From Butyrivibrio sp. YAB3001 (GTDB lineage Bacteria; Bacillota; Clostridia; Lachnospirales; Lachnospiraceae), in NCBI RefSeq assembly GCF_900112195.1, contig NZ_FOKR01000002.1, positions 368,833 to 432,832 of the forward strand: 64,000 bases of DNA. The letters run 5' to 3'. A program made the position numbers and the translations under genes. Below, one piece after another: positions 54,722-63,999 of the stretch (position 1 is the stretch's first letter; every line of letters starts with the position of its first letter). The notes beneath the pieces were generated by a model, which did no database searches, had not been told where the DNA came from, and worked only from the letters and a program-made list of their open reading frames with translations.

Positions 54722-55723
54722 ATGAAAAATAAAGTGCTTCCCATAATCATCATAGTTTTTTCCGTCTTAATAATAGGCGTAAATATCTATTTTCTCACAG
54801 GCAAGCGAGTCCCCATGAGTGATTCCGCCACAGGAAACACCGCTGGAAACCTCCATAACGGCGGTCTCTTATTTGAGATGAATGGAAAGGTTTACTTTGC
54901 AAATCCTTCTGACAATGACTGTCTCTATTCCATGAATGTAGATGAGACAAATGTAAAAAGAATTACCAATATGAGCACCAAACTCATAAGCGGAGCAAAT
55001 GGCTACCTTTTCTTTTATATGGACTCTTCCAAAAAATCCAGTAATCTTACAGGTCTTGGTGGCGCCACCAATCAGCACGGTATCTATCGCTGCAAGGTAA
55101 ATGGTGACAAGTTGACCTGTCTTTTAAGAGAATACGTTGACATGCTTCAGTTATGCGGCAAGTATATCTATTACCAGGATAAGGAAAAAGATGGATTTCT
55201 CGGAAAGATCCGCATTGATAAATCAAACAAAAAGGTTGTTCTTGACGAACTTGTATCTCCTGCCTGCTATGATGACGGATTCATTTATTACACCGGAGTA
55301 AAATCAGACCACGGAATTCACAGGTTAAGCACCGCAACCGATGGCGTTTCCGATTTTCTTCCTGGCTCATATTTTTATCCTGTTGTCACAGACGGATACA
55401 TTTATTACATGAACGGAGAAGACAATTACAGTATCTGCAGGACAAATATTCGAAGCGGTGATACTGAGACTGTCACAAAAGACCGTGTGGACAGCTTCAC
55501 AATGAACAGCCAGTATATCTACTACGCTTATTCAAACGGCAATCAGTCAGCCCTTAAAAGATGTAATGTGGACGGCTCAAATCAGATTGTTATTTACGAA
55601 GCAATAACGAACAGTCTTCATCTTACATCGCAGTATCTTTACTTTAAAATATACGGAAACGATGACGTTTTTTATCACGTGCCAATTAATAATTCCGATG
55701 CTGTTTCTGTTTGCACATTCTGA
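54722..55723 (+). CDS. DUF5050 membrane-anchored protein
   Basis: A 333-aa protein with an N-terminal membrane anchor (about residues 4-25) and a domain outside the membrane made of repeated beta blades. The YIYYxxxExxxSIC and GFIYYTGVKSDHGIH motifs recur, with Y-I-Y-Y tetrads as in DUF5050 beta-propeller-like proteins. I use ATG 54722 (AAAGGA eight bases upstream) over ATG 54698. Function is unknown; members often occur in surface-sensing or cell-wall contexts. The next gene, pyrB, is in the same direction 88 bp on, with a hairpin between. Confidence 0.85.
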   Translation: MKNKVLPIIIIVFSVLIIGVNIYFLTGKRVPMSDSATGNTAGNLHNGGLLFEMNGKVYFANPSDNDCLYSMNVDETNVKRITNMSTKLISGANGYLFFYMDSSKKSSNLTGLGGATNQHGIYRCKVNGDKLTCLLREYVDMLQLCGKYIYYQDKEKDGFLGKIRIDKSNKKVVLDELVSPACYDDGFIYYTGVKSDHGIHRLSTATDGVSDFLPGSYFYPVVTDGYIYYMNGEDNYSICRTNIRSGDTETVTKDRVDSFTMNSQYIYYAYSNGNQSALKRCNVDGSNQIVIYEAITNSLHLTSQYLYFKIYGNDDVFYHVPINNSDAVSVCTF

Positions 55724-55751
55724 CAGAATATGTATATAATATCTTTTGAAC

Positions 55752-55786
55752 TGCCAGCTTTTGGAAAAAGAGCCATAGCTGGCAGT
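55752..55786 (+). promoter_or_regulatory. hairpin between the DUF5050 gene and pyrB
   Basis: CTGCCAGCT / AGCTGGCAG perfect nine-base arms with a 17-base loop, not followed by a T-run. Its place 25 bp before the pyrB start suggests a leader or attenuation element, but this is not proven. Confidence 0.5.
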
Positions 55787-55811
55787 AATAATGATAAGAT
55801 GAGGAGAAGGT

Positions 55812-56768
55812 ATGAACAATTTGAGACACATGATGAACCCTCTTGACTTCTCAGTTGAAGAACTTGAGGCTCTATTCGATGTAGCTTCTGACATAGAAAA
55901 AAACATGGCAGACTACTCCCACAAATGTGATGGCAAGATAATGGCCACCTGTTTTTATGAACCAAGTACAAGAACAAGGCTTAGTTTTGAAACTGCTATG
56001 TTAAGGCTTGGAGGTAAGACAATCGGTTTTGCTGATGCCACATCCTCCTCTGCTGCCAAGGGCGAAAGCGTAGCTGATACTATCCGTGTTATTTCCTGTT
56101 TTGCTGATATCTGTGCAATGCGTCATCCTAAGGAAGGTGCTCCTATGGTAGCTGCTTCCAAATCTCTTATTCCTGTTATCAATGCCGGCGATGGCGGTCA
56201 TCAACATCCCACTCAGACATTAACCGATCTGTTAACGATCAGATCACTATATGGTAAATTATCCGATTTCACTATTGGCCTGTGCGGCGATCTTAAATTC
56301 GGACGTACTGTCCACTCTCTGATAAATGCTCTCACAAGATACACCGGTATTCATTTCATTTTTATTTCACCAAAAGAATTAAAGGTTCCCGATTATATAA
56401 CTGAAATGCTTGATTCCAAAGGCATAACCTACGAAGAAGTTATCCGTCTTGAAGATGTAATGCCACGCCTTGATTTTCTTTACATGACAAGAGTTCAGAA
56501 GGAACGTTTCTTCAACGAAGAAGATTACATCCGCTTGAAGAATTTCTATATTCTGGATAAGGCAAAAATGGAACTTGCCAAGGAAAAAATGTTTATTCTT
56601 CACCCCCTTCCAAGAGTAAATGAGATTTCTGTTGAGATAGATAATGACCCCCGCGCCGCATACTTTAAGCAGGTACAGTACGGTCTGTATGTTCGTATGG
56701 CTCTTATACTGACACTACTTGATATGACTGATGCGCATATGAACGAGGGACTTTTGAGAACGTTCTAA
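55812..56768 (+). CDS. pyrB: aspartate carbamoyltransferase catalytic chain
   Basis: Condenses carbamoyl phosphate and aspartate in pyrimidine synthesis. The 318-aa product has the carbamoyl-phosphate site [13 protein letters not shown] and the [18 protein letters not shown]-type block (seen as [18 protein letters not shown]), and the C-terminal [10 protein letters not shown]. Standard length. The ribosome site is GAGGAGAAGG. The regulatory chain gene follows after 127 bp containing an AAATAACC..GGTTATTT hairpin, so the ATCase is the allosteric PyrBI type. Confidence 0.97.
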   Translation: MNNLRHMMNPLDFSVEELEALFDVASDIEKNMADYSHKCDGKIMATCFYEPSTRTRLSFETAMLRLGGKTIGFADATSSSAAKGESVADTIRVISCFADICAMRHPKEGAPMVAASKSLIPVINAGDGGHQHPTQTLTDLLTIRSLYGKLSDFTIGLCGDLKFGRTVHSLINALTRYTGIHFIFISPKELKVPDYITEMLDSKGITYEEVIRLEDVMPRLDFLYMTRVQKERFFNEEDYIRLKNFYILDKAKMELAKEKMFILHPLPRVNEISVEIDNDPRAAYFKQVQYGLYVRMALILTLLDMTDAHMNEGLLRTF

Positions 56769-56895
56769 AGTAACTATCAGATAAATCTGACGTTTACGAT
56801 AAAATAACCATAGAACTAATCAGTCGGTTATTTCATTGTTACTACTCGAAATGTCTAAGCAGTAACTTAAATGATCTTTAGAAAGGGAAAAGAAC

Positions 56896-57339
56896 ATGTT
56901 AAATATTGGAAAAATCGAAGAGGGTTTTGTTTTGGATCATATACAGGCCGGAAAAAGCATGCAGATCTATCGTCATCTTGGTCTTGATAAGCTTGATTCC
57001 ACGGTTGCGATAATAAAAAATGCCCGCAGTAAAGCTATGGGCAAAAAGGATATATTAAAGATTGAATGTGATGTTGATTCTCTCGACCTTGATGTTCTGG
57101 CATTCATAGACCACAACATCACTGTCAACGTAATACAGAATGGGGAGATCATTGAGAAAAGAGCTCTGGTTCTTCCAAAGCAGATTGAAGGGGTTATCAA
57201 ATGTCATAATCCCAGGTGCATCTCTTCTATTGAGCAAGAGCTGCCGCAGATATTCTATCTCGCAGATGAGAAGAAAGAAATCTATCGCTGTAAATACTGC
57301 GATGAAAAGTATAGTGATGGGGATGCGGCTTCGCATTAA
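56896..57339 (+). CDS. pyrI: aspartate carbamoyltransferase regulatory chain
   Basis: The 147-aa regulatory subunit that binds nucleotide effectors and zinc. The N-terminal nucleotide-binding domain starts IEEGFVLDHIQAGKSMQIY. The zinc domain has cysteines in CHNPRC (about 103-108) and CKYC (about 133-136), with the SIEQELPQIFYL linker. Full length; the ribosome site AAAGGGA precedes the ATG. It ends in a strong bidirectional terminator. Confidence 0.96.
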   Translation: MLNIGKIEEGFVLDHIQAGKSMQIYRHLGLDKLDSTVAIIKNARSKAMGKKDILKIECDVDSLDLDVLAFIDHNITVNVIQNGEIIEKRALVLPKQIEGVIKCHNPRCISSIEQELPQIFYLADEKKEIYRCKYCDEKYSDGDAASH

Positions 57340-57413
57340 TTGTGTGGGAGCTTTCCTTACGCCCATTCCACGCTCGGAACTTTCGTTCCTCGCTGCTACA
57401 GCTTCGCCGTATA

Positions 57414-57472
57414 CATAAAAATAAAAAAAGAAGTTGCTCAGCAAGCTGGCAACTTCTTCTTTTATTTTTATG
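57414..57472. terminator. long bidirectional terminator between pyrI and the CAP gene
   Basis: Twenty-four-base arms with one mismatch (CATAAAAATAAAA..AGAAGTTGC and its complement) around an 11-base loop, T-runs on both sides. The 70 bases before it hold a GGAAC-TTTC-GTTCC mini-hairpin and GC-rich filler with no gene. Confidence 0.93.
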
Positions 57473-57483
57473 TGCATGGCTCA

Positions 57484-58041
57484 TTAATATCCAAACTCCT
57501 GTGCCCAGTACCAGCTTCCGTCTTCGGTCTGGCAGATGGCAATTCCGACTGTCTTGTAGCCACCGTCCATGATGTTGGCTGCATGTGTAGGGGAATTCAT
57601 CCAAGCTGTGTAAACACTGTCAGCTGACTGGTACTTCTTAGCAAGATTCTCACCATACTGACAACTACTATCAACTGTCCAAAAATCTGAACCATTTGGT
57701 CTTGTGTGTGAGAAAGTTGTTGTAATCTCACTTGCTCTAACCTGTGCTGCATTTGTAAGTGCATTGCTCCAGGCAAGTGCTGCTAAGCCTCTTGCAACTC
57801 TTTCCTGATTCATAAGAGCAAATACAGCCTGACATGCATCTAATGCTGCCTGGCTTGATGCAGCTGAACCTGCAAGTGCAATAGCTTCATCATCAATATA
57901 AATTTCACCAACACCTTCATCTAATCCTCTTACAGCAGCCTGATCATCAATAACTGAATTTGATGAGGAACCGCATGCTACGAAGGTGAATGCCATTACT
58001 ACAGCTAATGTTACTGCAAACACTTTCTTAAACTTTTTCAT
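57484..58041 (-). CDS. CAP-domain (SCP/PR1) lipoprotein
   Basis: A 185-aa surface lipoprotein: signal peptide MKKFKKVFAVTLAVVMAFTF then lipobox VAC (Cys about 23). After an acidic linker a CAP domain runs about residues 65-185: LMNQERVARGLAALAWSNAL, AAQVRASEITTTFSHTRP and GENLAKKY, ending SWYWAQEFGY. The His of FSHTRP and Glu of GENLA are the usual CAP cleft residues. Role at the surface unknown; many CAP proteins bind lipids or small peptides. A -35/-10 pair (TTGAAT, 17 bp, TAGGAT) and an AGGAGAG ribosome site are visible upstream. Confidence 0.92.
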   Translation of the reverse strand: MKKFKKVFAVTLAVVMAFTFVACGSSSNSVIDDQAAVRGLDEGVGEIYIDDEAIALAGSAASSQAALDACQAVFALMNQERVARGLAALAWSNALTNAAQVRASEITTTFSHTRPNGSDFWTVDSSCQYGENLAKKYQSADSVYTAWMNSPTHAANIMDGGYKTVGIAICQTEDGSWYWAQEFGY

Positions 58042-58225
58042 ATCATCACTCTCCTATAAGAAAATACATCAAGCGTGCAAACTAACGCACTATGATTTTT
58101 TATCTACCTTAATCCTACATGAACGAAAAGTCATATTCAATAAAATAACAATAACATTTTGCTAAAATAAAGATATTATTTCATGTTCGGATAGTGATGA
58201 ATGAAATTATATATCAGTACCTCTA

Positions 58226-59005
58226 CTATCTGATCCAGGCAGCAGATTTATACGTATGTACTACAAATCTTTTCCCGCTTCCCGAGGCACCGCTACAGGT
58301 AGAAAGTGTAAGAAGACTTGGTCTTTGTGAGAAGTCAGCTTCCTGCGGACGAGGATACGCTGAATGAAGCTGAATATATTCCAAAAATTCATCATACGTA
58401 TCATTAGTTTCAACTACTTTATAAGCTTCACTTCCCACCTTTGTTATATAATATCCAAATACTCTGTACTGAAAAACATAGTCTTTAGTATACACATATA
58501 CATAAGGATTTTTTTCTAAAAGCTCTTTATTCTCATCCTGGTAAAGCATTTTTAACTTTCCAAACATTGACTTGTTCTTCATATTATGACCAAAAACTAT
58601 GTCATGCATTCCTCTGAATTCCGGGTCGCTAAGCACATCCTCATATATGCATCCCGCTTTATTTACCTGTTTGTCAAAAGTCAGATGAATATACTCATCA
58701 ACTTCATTTTCTTTTACCACAGGATAACTGATATCAAGGCAGGGGAAATAAATCCATGCGACCACATCCGGATTAATTGCCTCAAGCTTATCAAAATCAA
58801 TCTGTATCAGAGGATAATCAATAACCTCAGACTCATCCTCCTTTGTCGGCCATACAACAGCCTGTGACTCAATCTCCTCATACTCCTCATCAGCCACAGC
58901 ATATTCTTTCTGATCATCGTAAATCTTGTACGACTCATATGCAATTATCCCCAAGCAAATGATAATCGCAATAATTCGTATAAACTTAAACACTTTATGA
59001 TTCAT
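58226..59005 (-). CDS. srtB: class B sortase
   Basis: A 259-aa membrane-anchored transpeptidase that attaches surface proteins to peptidoglycan. The N-terminal anchor is about residues 8-26. Catalytic residues are His in IVFGHNM, Cys in LTLSTCSG and Arg in GSGKRFVVH; the class B helix insert between them fits. The ribosome site is GAGGGGG. No protein with an NPxTN or LPxTG C-terminus is in this window, so its substrate is elsewhere. Confidence 0.94.
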   Translation of the reverse strand: MNHKVFKFIRIIAIIICLGIIAYESYKIYDDQKEYAVADEEYEEIESQAVVWPTKEDESEVIDYPLIQIDFDKLEAINPDVVAWIYFPCLDISYPVVKENEVDEYIHLTFDKQVNKAGCIYEDVLSDPEFRGMHDIVFGHNMKNKSMFGKLKMLYQDENKELLEKNPYVYVYTKDYVFQYRVFGYYITKVGSEAYKVVETNDTYDEFLEYIQLHSAYPRPQEADFSQRPSLLTLSTCSGASGSGKRFVVHTYKSAAWIR

Positions 59006-59313
59006 AACATCCCCCTCTATTACTTAATCATTCACAAATTATGTTAAACAAAATACACTGCACAGTAATAATCACTTCAAATTAATCTTATCACGAATAA
59101 ATTACACTGTCACATTTCTCCGTCAATGTGTATACTATTTTGTAGAGGGTTACTGAATCATTCTCTAACGAAATACGCATCACAATGCGCATTTTTATCC
59201 GACTAGTAACATTAGAGTTTTAGAAAATCACCGCGCAGACGAACACAAACATTTATACCTGCTCATGGGCAAAAAAACAGCGACTAGCTTATACCCCACA
59301 AATGGAGGCAAAT
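59006..59313. other. 308-bp intergenic region between divergent srtB and the CPBP gene
   Basis: Contains a possible plus-strand promoter (TATACT about 59131, poor -35) and an ATACGCAT-CACA-ATGCGCATTTTT hairpin at about 59174-59197, which could be a weak terminator or attenuator. No coding frame or known RNA motif was recognised. Confidence 0.4.
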
Positions 59314-60231
59314 ATGAACGAGAAAAAAAGTATTTTCAAGATGATTCATGCGGACACTTTTCACTGGACTGATTCTGCCATAATCTCATTACTACTCTCA
59401 GCAGTACTAATGATTCTCGGTCAGGGCTTAGGTGAACTACTAGTGATACTTCCATTCCGCAATCAGGTCTTGAATGATGAAACAGGCTACCTTTTAATCC
59501 TTGTTGAATACCTTTATTTCATCGGCATGTGGCTTCTTATTCTTCTCTACTGCTTTATAGTAAAGAAAAATCGCCCTATATTAAGTGCATTATGGACAAA
59601 ACCATCTGGAAATAATGTAAAATTCCTTCTCCTTGGAATTCTTCTTGGTTTTGGAACAAATTCTATTTGTGCAGTAGCAGCTCTCCTGCACAAAGACATT
59701 GGTATATATTTTAATTCATTTGATCTTTTGAAATTAATAAGCCTGTTCCTGGCAGTGTTTGTACAGTCATCCGCAGAAGAACTGCTCTGCAGGGGATTCC
59801 TTTATCAGAAACTTCGTAAGGGCTACAGGCACCCGGCTGTTGCGATAATACTTAATGCAACTCTTTTTGCCGCGCTGCATCTGTTAAATCCGGGAGTAAG
59901 CGCCCTCGCGATAATGGATATATTTATAACAGGAATATTCTTTTCACTGATTGTTTATTACATGGACAGCATATGGTGCGCAATGACGCTTCATGCAGCC
60001 TGGAACTTCACACAGAACATTATTTACGGACTGCCTAACAGCGGAATCGTATCTCCTTACTCACTTTTCAAACTTGATGCTGCAGCAGCAAAAGACAGTT
60101 TTGCTTACAGCGTAGACTTCGGACTTGAAGGCACAATTCTTGCAGTAGCTGTTATGCTTGTCTGCTCTGTAGCAGTTTACTTAATCTATTCAAAGAAGAA
60201 CGTAAAACCTTATGACCCTTGGAAGCAATAA
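59314..60231 (+). CDS. CPBP family intramembrane metalloprotease (Abi-like)
   Basis: A 305-aa membrane protein with about seven to eight hydrophobic segments. Active-site motifs are EELLCRGFLYQKL (the E-E-x-x-x-R motif), FAALHLLNP (F-x-x-x-H) and HAAWNFTQN, complete for the CPBP/Rce1 family. I use ATG 59314 with GGAGG just upstream; an in-frame ATG at 59302 is weaker. Bacterial members process prenylated or peptide substrates or provide self-immunity to bacteriocins; no bacteriocin gene is adjacent. The last 20 bases overlap dinB, indicating coupling. Confidence 0.92.
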   Translation: MNEKKSIFKMIHADTFHWTDSAIISLLLSAVLMILGQGLGELLVILPFRNQVLNDETGYLLILVEYLYFIGMWLLILLYCFIVKKNRPILSALWTKPSGNNVKFLLLGILLGFGTNSICAVAALLHKDIGIYFNSFDLLKLISLFLAVFVQSSAEELLCRGFLYQKLRKGYRHPAVAIILNATLFAALHLLNPGVSALAIMDIFITGIFFSLIVYYMDSIWCAMTLHAAWNFTQNIIYGLPNSGIVSPYSLFKLDAAAAKDSFAYSVDFGLEGTILAVAVMLVCSVAVYLIYSKKNVKPYDPWKQ

Positions 60232-61525
60232 TTATAAAAACTACGAAACAATTATTTTTCATATTGATGTAAATTCGGCATTTCTTTCCTGGTCTGCAAT
60301 CAAAATGTTAAAGGACAATCCGGGGAGTGTGGATCTAAGAACAATCCCCTCCGCCGTCGGGGGAGATGTAAAAAGCAGACACGGGATCATTACTGCAAAA
60401 TCGATTCCTGCCAAGAAATACGGAATCGTAACTGGTGAACCTGTCGTAAAAGCACTTCAGAAATGTCCCAAGCTTGTGCTTGTTCAGTCTGACTTTGCCA
60501 CCTATAAAGAGTATTCTCACGCTTTTATAAATGTGCTAAAAAAATACTCTCCTCTTATTGAACAGGTTTCAGTTGATGAAGCGTATGTAGATATCACAGG
60601 AACAAGAAATCTATATAAGAATTCCGAGACAGCAGAGTTTCCATTCCCACTTAACATTGCAAACCTGATAAAAAACGAGGTCAGGGATACTCTGGGATTT
60701 ACTGTTAATGTGGGTATCTCCTGTAACAAACTTCTGGCAAAGATGGCAAGTGATTTTCAAAAGCCAGACAGGATTCATACTCTTTTCCCAGAAGAAGTTC
60801 CTTTAAAAATGTGGCCACTTCCTATCGGAGATTTATTCGGATGCGGAAAATCGACAGCTGAAAGATTGAATTCACTTGGTATCAGGACTATAGGCGATGC
60901 TGCAAAAGCAGATCTTTCCTATCTTATTGGCTTGCTCGGTGAAAACTCCGGCTATTACATTCACGAAAGCGCAAACGGTCATGGAAGTAATGTGATTTCT
61001 GACAGATACGAAGATGCCAAGAGCTATTCCAATGAAACCACGCTCTCTTCTGACCTGACTTCAGATAGTTATGACAAGGACATAATCCCGATTTTGCGCC
61101 ATCTCTCCCAGAGCGTATCAAGAAGACTAAAAAAGGACCATGTATATGGCAAGACAGTCACTGTCTGCGTCAAGACAGGGAGCTTCAAGCGCCATTCCTG
61201 CCAGATGCAGCTTGACAACTCCATTGATGATGACAATCTTCTTTTCAAATATGCCAAACATCTTACGGACAAGCTCCTTTTGGGAGAAAATGGTCTTTTT
61301 GTAAAGGGAGAGGTAGTCAGACTTGTCGGCGTAGGCGTAACCAAGCTTGATGATGGTTCATTCAGGCAGTTATCATTATTTGATCCTGAATTATCGGTAA
61401 AAAAAGATGCTGAAAACACGATCAGCATTGAACGTCAGAAAAAACTTGACAAAATGTCAGAGGCAATCGATGCAAGATTCGGCAAAGGAAGCATTATAAA
61501 AGGAAGCAGCCTAAGGAAAGAATAA
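60212..61525 (+). CDS. dinB: DNA polymerase IV (Y-family translesion polymerase)
   Basis: A 437-aa translesion polymerase. Catalytic motifs are HIDVNSAFLSW (first metal-binding Asp) and SVDEAYVDITG (Asp-Glu pair). Fingers and thumb follow with VGISCNKLLAKMASDFQKPD and DLFGCGKSTAERL, then the little-finger domain. The C-terminus has QLSLF (about 387-391), a canonical beta-clamp binding motif. It starts within the CPBP gene, so expression is linked. A terminator overlaps its stop. Confidence 0.95.
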   Translation: MTLGSNNYKNYETIIFHIDVNSAFLSWSAIKMLKDNPGSVDLRTIPSAVGGDVKSRHGIITAKSIPAKKYGIVTGEPVVKALQKCPKLVLVQSDFATYKEYSHAFINVLKKYSPLIEQVSVDEAYVDITGTRNLYKNSETAEFPFPLNIANLIKNEVRDTLGFTVNVGISCNKLLAKMASDFQKPDRIHTLFPEEVPLKMWPLPIGDLFGCGKSTAERLNSLGIRTIGDAAKADLSYLIGLLGENSGYYIHESANGHGSNVISDRYEDAKSYSNETTLSSDLTSDSYDKDIIPILRHLSQSVSRRLKKDHVYGKTVTVCVKTGSFKRHSCQMQLDNSIDDDNLLFKYAKHLTDKLLLGENGLFVKGEVVRLVGVGVTKLDDGSFRQLSLFDPELSVKKDAENTISIERQKKLDKMSEAIDARFGKGSIIKGSSLRKE

Positions 61526-61551
61526 TTTATCCTTAGGCTTTCTTTATCTTT
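61508..61551 (+). terminator. intrinsic terminator overlapping the dinB stop codon
   Basis: AGCCTAAGGA / TCCTTAGGCT perfect arms with the stop codon in the loop, then TTCTTTATCTTTTT. Confidence 0.9.
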
Positions 61552-61554
61552 TTA

Positions 61555-63999
61555 TTAAACATTTTTGTCAGTCTGAAACTCTTTTTGAAGCCACATCAAA
61601 AGTCTCACCAGCGTTTTTTCTTCATCAAATAAGTATACGTATCCCTGAAGAGATTCCGCTTTCTGGCGAAGAGTCTTGGAATGGCTCCAGACACATATCG
61701 CAGACCTCCCTTTCCCGTTTCTGGCTTCCTGAATAAGATTTGCAGCAGCACTATTACCGTCAAAAGCTATAAGCAGCGATGGACGTCTTTCAAATATCTC
61801 ATAGTTAAAACTCTTATATATTCCCATTCCCATGGATTCTATGGAAACCCTTATAAGCACTCCGGCTTTTTTTAGCTTGTCAACTTCGCTTTGAGTTACA
61901 AGAGCGGGAACTACCGCATAAATTCTGAACTTCTTATCATTATGCTCAATAAGATATTTCTCATATCCTGAAAGTTTATGACCTATTACAAAGCACACCT
62001 CATCCGGATTTAAAAATTCAAGAAGGTTATCCAGCTGTCTTGCGCCTTCCGGTGTAACTCTTGTTGCTCTGTTTTCAGTATTAAAACTACCTCCAAGGAG
62101 CACGATTGGCAGTCTGTCCCACTCAATCTCAGAGATTTCTTCCTTAAATTCCCTGTTTGCATCAAGTTTTCCAACCTGTTTTTTGCCTTTGGACGAAATC
62201 TTAACAGTCTGCATCTTTTCCAAAAGAACTTCTTCCATGTCTCTTCCTGCAAGAAGTTCTGCATATTTAGCCTTTTTTAAAGAATATGCTTCCCTGCTCT
62301 TTTCTATGATTGATTTCTCTGTCTGACGCATGAGCCTCATCTCATCCTCAGAAAGCCCCAGCATTTTTTCCAAAGATAGCTGTTCATCCATGGAAGATGT
62401 TCCGTACAAAGCCGCTCCATCTGTGCCCTGTACGCATTTGATCCCGTGCTTTAAATATTCTTTTAACGGATGCTTATCCAAAGAATTGAGGTTATTAAGG
62501 CGCACGTTACTTGTTATCTGGAACTCAAGAACCACATTGTTTTCTTTAAGTTCTTTTAAAACCTTTCGTCCTTTCTGTGACTTAAGGCTATAAGTATAAA
62601 GTCCATGTCCCAGACGCATTCTTGGCATAGGCTGTGAAGGAGCAAGGCTTTCTTTTACGCACTCTATGCTGTGAGAAATATTATCCTTCTGGCTGTCATT
62701 TTCTCCAGCATGAACGCGGATAACAAAAGTCGGATCTTTAGCTGCAATTTTCACTATTTCCTCAAAGACAGGCTTAAGTGTGATGATATCATTTATCTCC
62801 TCACCCACAAAATCACAGCCTGCAACATAAGGATCAAGGGAAGTTGCCTTTAACACTTCCAGATTCTCTTCCAGATAGTTTGAAGGAGTCACTGCATCCT
62901 TAATAATGGTCAGCGGAATCCTTCGCATAGCTGCAAGGAAACGAATCATAACCCCTGTATCTCTGTAGATACTTGGCATCACCTCGTGAACCTGTCTTAG
63001 CATTTCAATCGATTCATATTTTTTTACAAGAGTTGTATCGCTTATTTCAGCGTACTCAACACCCTGCCTCTTATAGTTTCTCGCAATCCATAAAAGCTTA
63101 TCCTGAAAAATAGTATTGTTGCAATAATCAGGATTTTCCTTGTCTATCAGCATCTGAATAAGCGCGCCCTTTACTTCCTCATCCGGTATCTGATACACGT
63201 TGGAGATATTTATCTTATCTTCGCTTTCTTTTCCCTTCGCAAAGACATATCTGTAAAGATACACTTTTTCAAGATTCGTAAATACCGCCTGTCCGTCCCT
63301 GATTATACCCAGTGAACCGCGAATTTTCACTATATTAAGCTCGGCATTATCAAGGTTATTAAGAATTAAATCTGCAAAATTTATAAACGTATTGTCATCA
63401 ATTTTTCTGTTCAGATATTTTCCTTTTAACTCAGATGTAATAAACTGCCTTGCTACCTTTTCACGCTGTATATTAACCTTCGCCCACTGAGTCTGAGTAA
63501 GCTTTAAGTCAAGTTTTTTTACATAATAAAGCGGGTATCGTATCTGATGGTAAATTCCAAGGGCTATAAGAATATCAGCAGGAAGATTGCCATTCATATG
63601 TGTGTGAAGATCACCCCTGAATTTGAGTTCTTTTTTAATATAGGTCTTAAAGATAGTCTTCGAAATATCCAGCTGATAGTCCTTGGTCTGGCTCATAAGC
63701 GTCTTGGCAATTGCCGGAACCTGCGCAGTTACTTCTACTGTCCCATCCGTATGAATTGAAGCCACTTTAATATTCCCAAGTCTGAAAAGATATATCTCCT
63801 CGCAATTTGCATCGATATAACAGGGAATCTCTCCCTTTATGACCAACATGCCATTCTCATCCTGCGTAAGAGGTTCATTACAGGTAGCCGCAAGATTTCT
63901 TATCAAATTTCCGGTATGATGGTTTGGCGTTGACAGGCAAAAGAAAAGTCTGTCCAGCTCTCTATATACGTCAACCACTATATCCTTTTCATTATCCAA
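61555..63999 (-). CDS. adenosine-deaminase-fold protein fused to a SLOG-like nucleotide-binding domain (partial, start beyond the right edge)
   Basis: About 814 aa are visible; the frame is open to the edge and the first visible codon (TTG) is unlikely to be the true start. The deaminase zinc motifs are all present: DLHTHMNGN (H132, H134), VHAGEND (H429, catalytic E432), RLGHG (H464), FQITSN (496-497) and GTDGA (D526, zinc). The residue after D526 is Gly where ADA has Asp of the D-D-P motif, so substrate contact differs. About 300 residues separate H134 and H429 (about 200 in ADA), so there is an insertion of about 100. Residues about 625-800 look like a Rossmann SLOG/LOG domain: IVLLGGSFN, CFVIGHKL and LLIAFDGNSAAANLIQEAR. 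Not a known housekeeping deaminase; resemblance in size to RADAR RdrB is noted but not proven. Confidence 0.75.
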   Translation of the reverse strand: MDNEKDIVVDVYRELDRLFFCLSTPNHHTGNLIRNLAATCNEPLTQDENGMLVIKGEIPCYIDANCEEIYLFRLGNIKVASIHTDGTVEVTAQVPAIAKTLMSQTKDYQLDISKTIFKTYIKKELKFRGDLHTHMNGNLPADILIALGIYHQIRYPLYYVKKLDLKLTQTQWAKVNIQREKVARQFITSELKGKYLNRKIDDNTFINFADLILNNLDNAELNIVKIRGSLGIIRDGQAVFTNLEKVYLYRYVFAKGKESEDKINISNVYQIPDEEVKGALIQMLIDKENPDYCNNTIFQDKLLWIARNYKRQGVEYAEISDTTLVKKYESIEMLRQVHEVMPSIYRDTGVMIRFLAAMRRIPLTIIKDAVTPSNYLEENLEVLKATSLDPYVAGCDFVGEEINDIITLKPVFEEIVKIAAKDPTFVIRVHAGENDSQKDNISHSIECVKESLAPSQPMPRMRLGHGLYTYSLKSQKGRKVLKELKENNVVLEFQITSNVRLNNLNSLDKHPLKEYLKHGIKCVQGTDGAALYGTSSMDEQLSLEKMLGLSEDEMRLMRQTEKSIIEKSREAYSLKKAKYAELLAGRDMEEVLLEKMQTVKISSKGKKQVGKLDANREFKEEISEIEWDRLPIVLLGGSFNTENRATRVTPEGARQLDNLLEFLNPDEVCFVIGHKLSGYEKYLIEHNDKKFRIYAVVPALVTQSEVDKLKKAGVLIRVSIESMGMGIYKSFNYEIFERRPSLLIAFDGNSAAANLIQEARNGKGRSAICVWSHSKTLRQKAESLQGYVYLFDEEKTLVRLLMWLQKEFQTDKNV

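Noticed and set aside
57055-57604. Overlapping minus- and plus-strand frames around the pyrI 3' end and the terminator
   Set aside because: They run through a terminator hairpin and conserved pyrI/CAP sequence; shadow frames.
61555-63999. Assigning the right-edge protein as RdrB of a RADAR system
   Set aside because: The size and deaminase insertion are suggestive, but no RdrA-type ATPase is in the window and the SLOG-like tail is not a known RdrB feature; left as a hypothesis.
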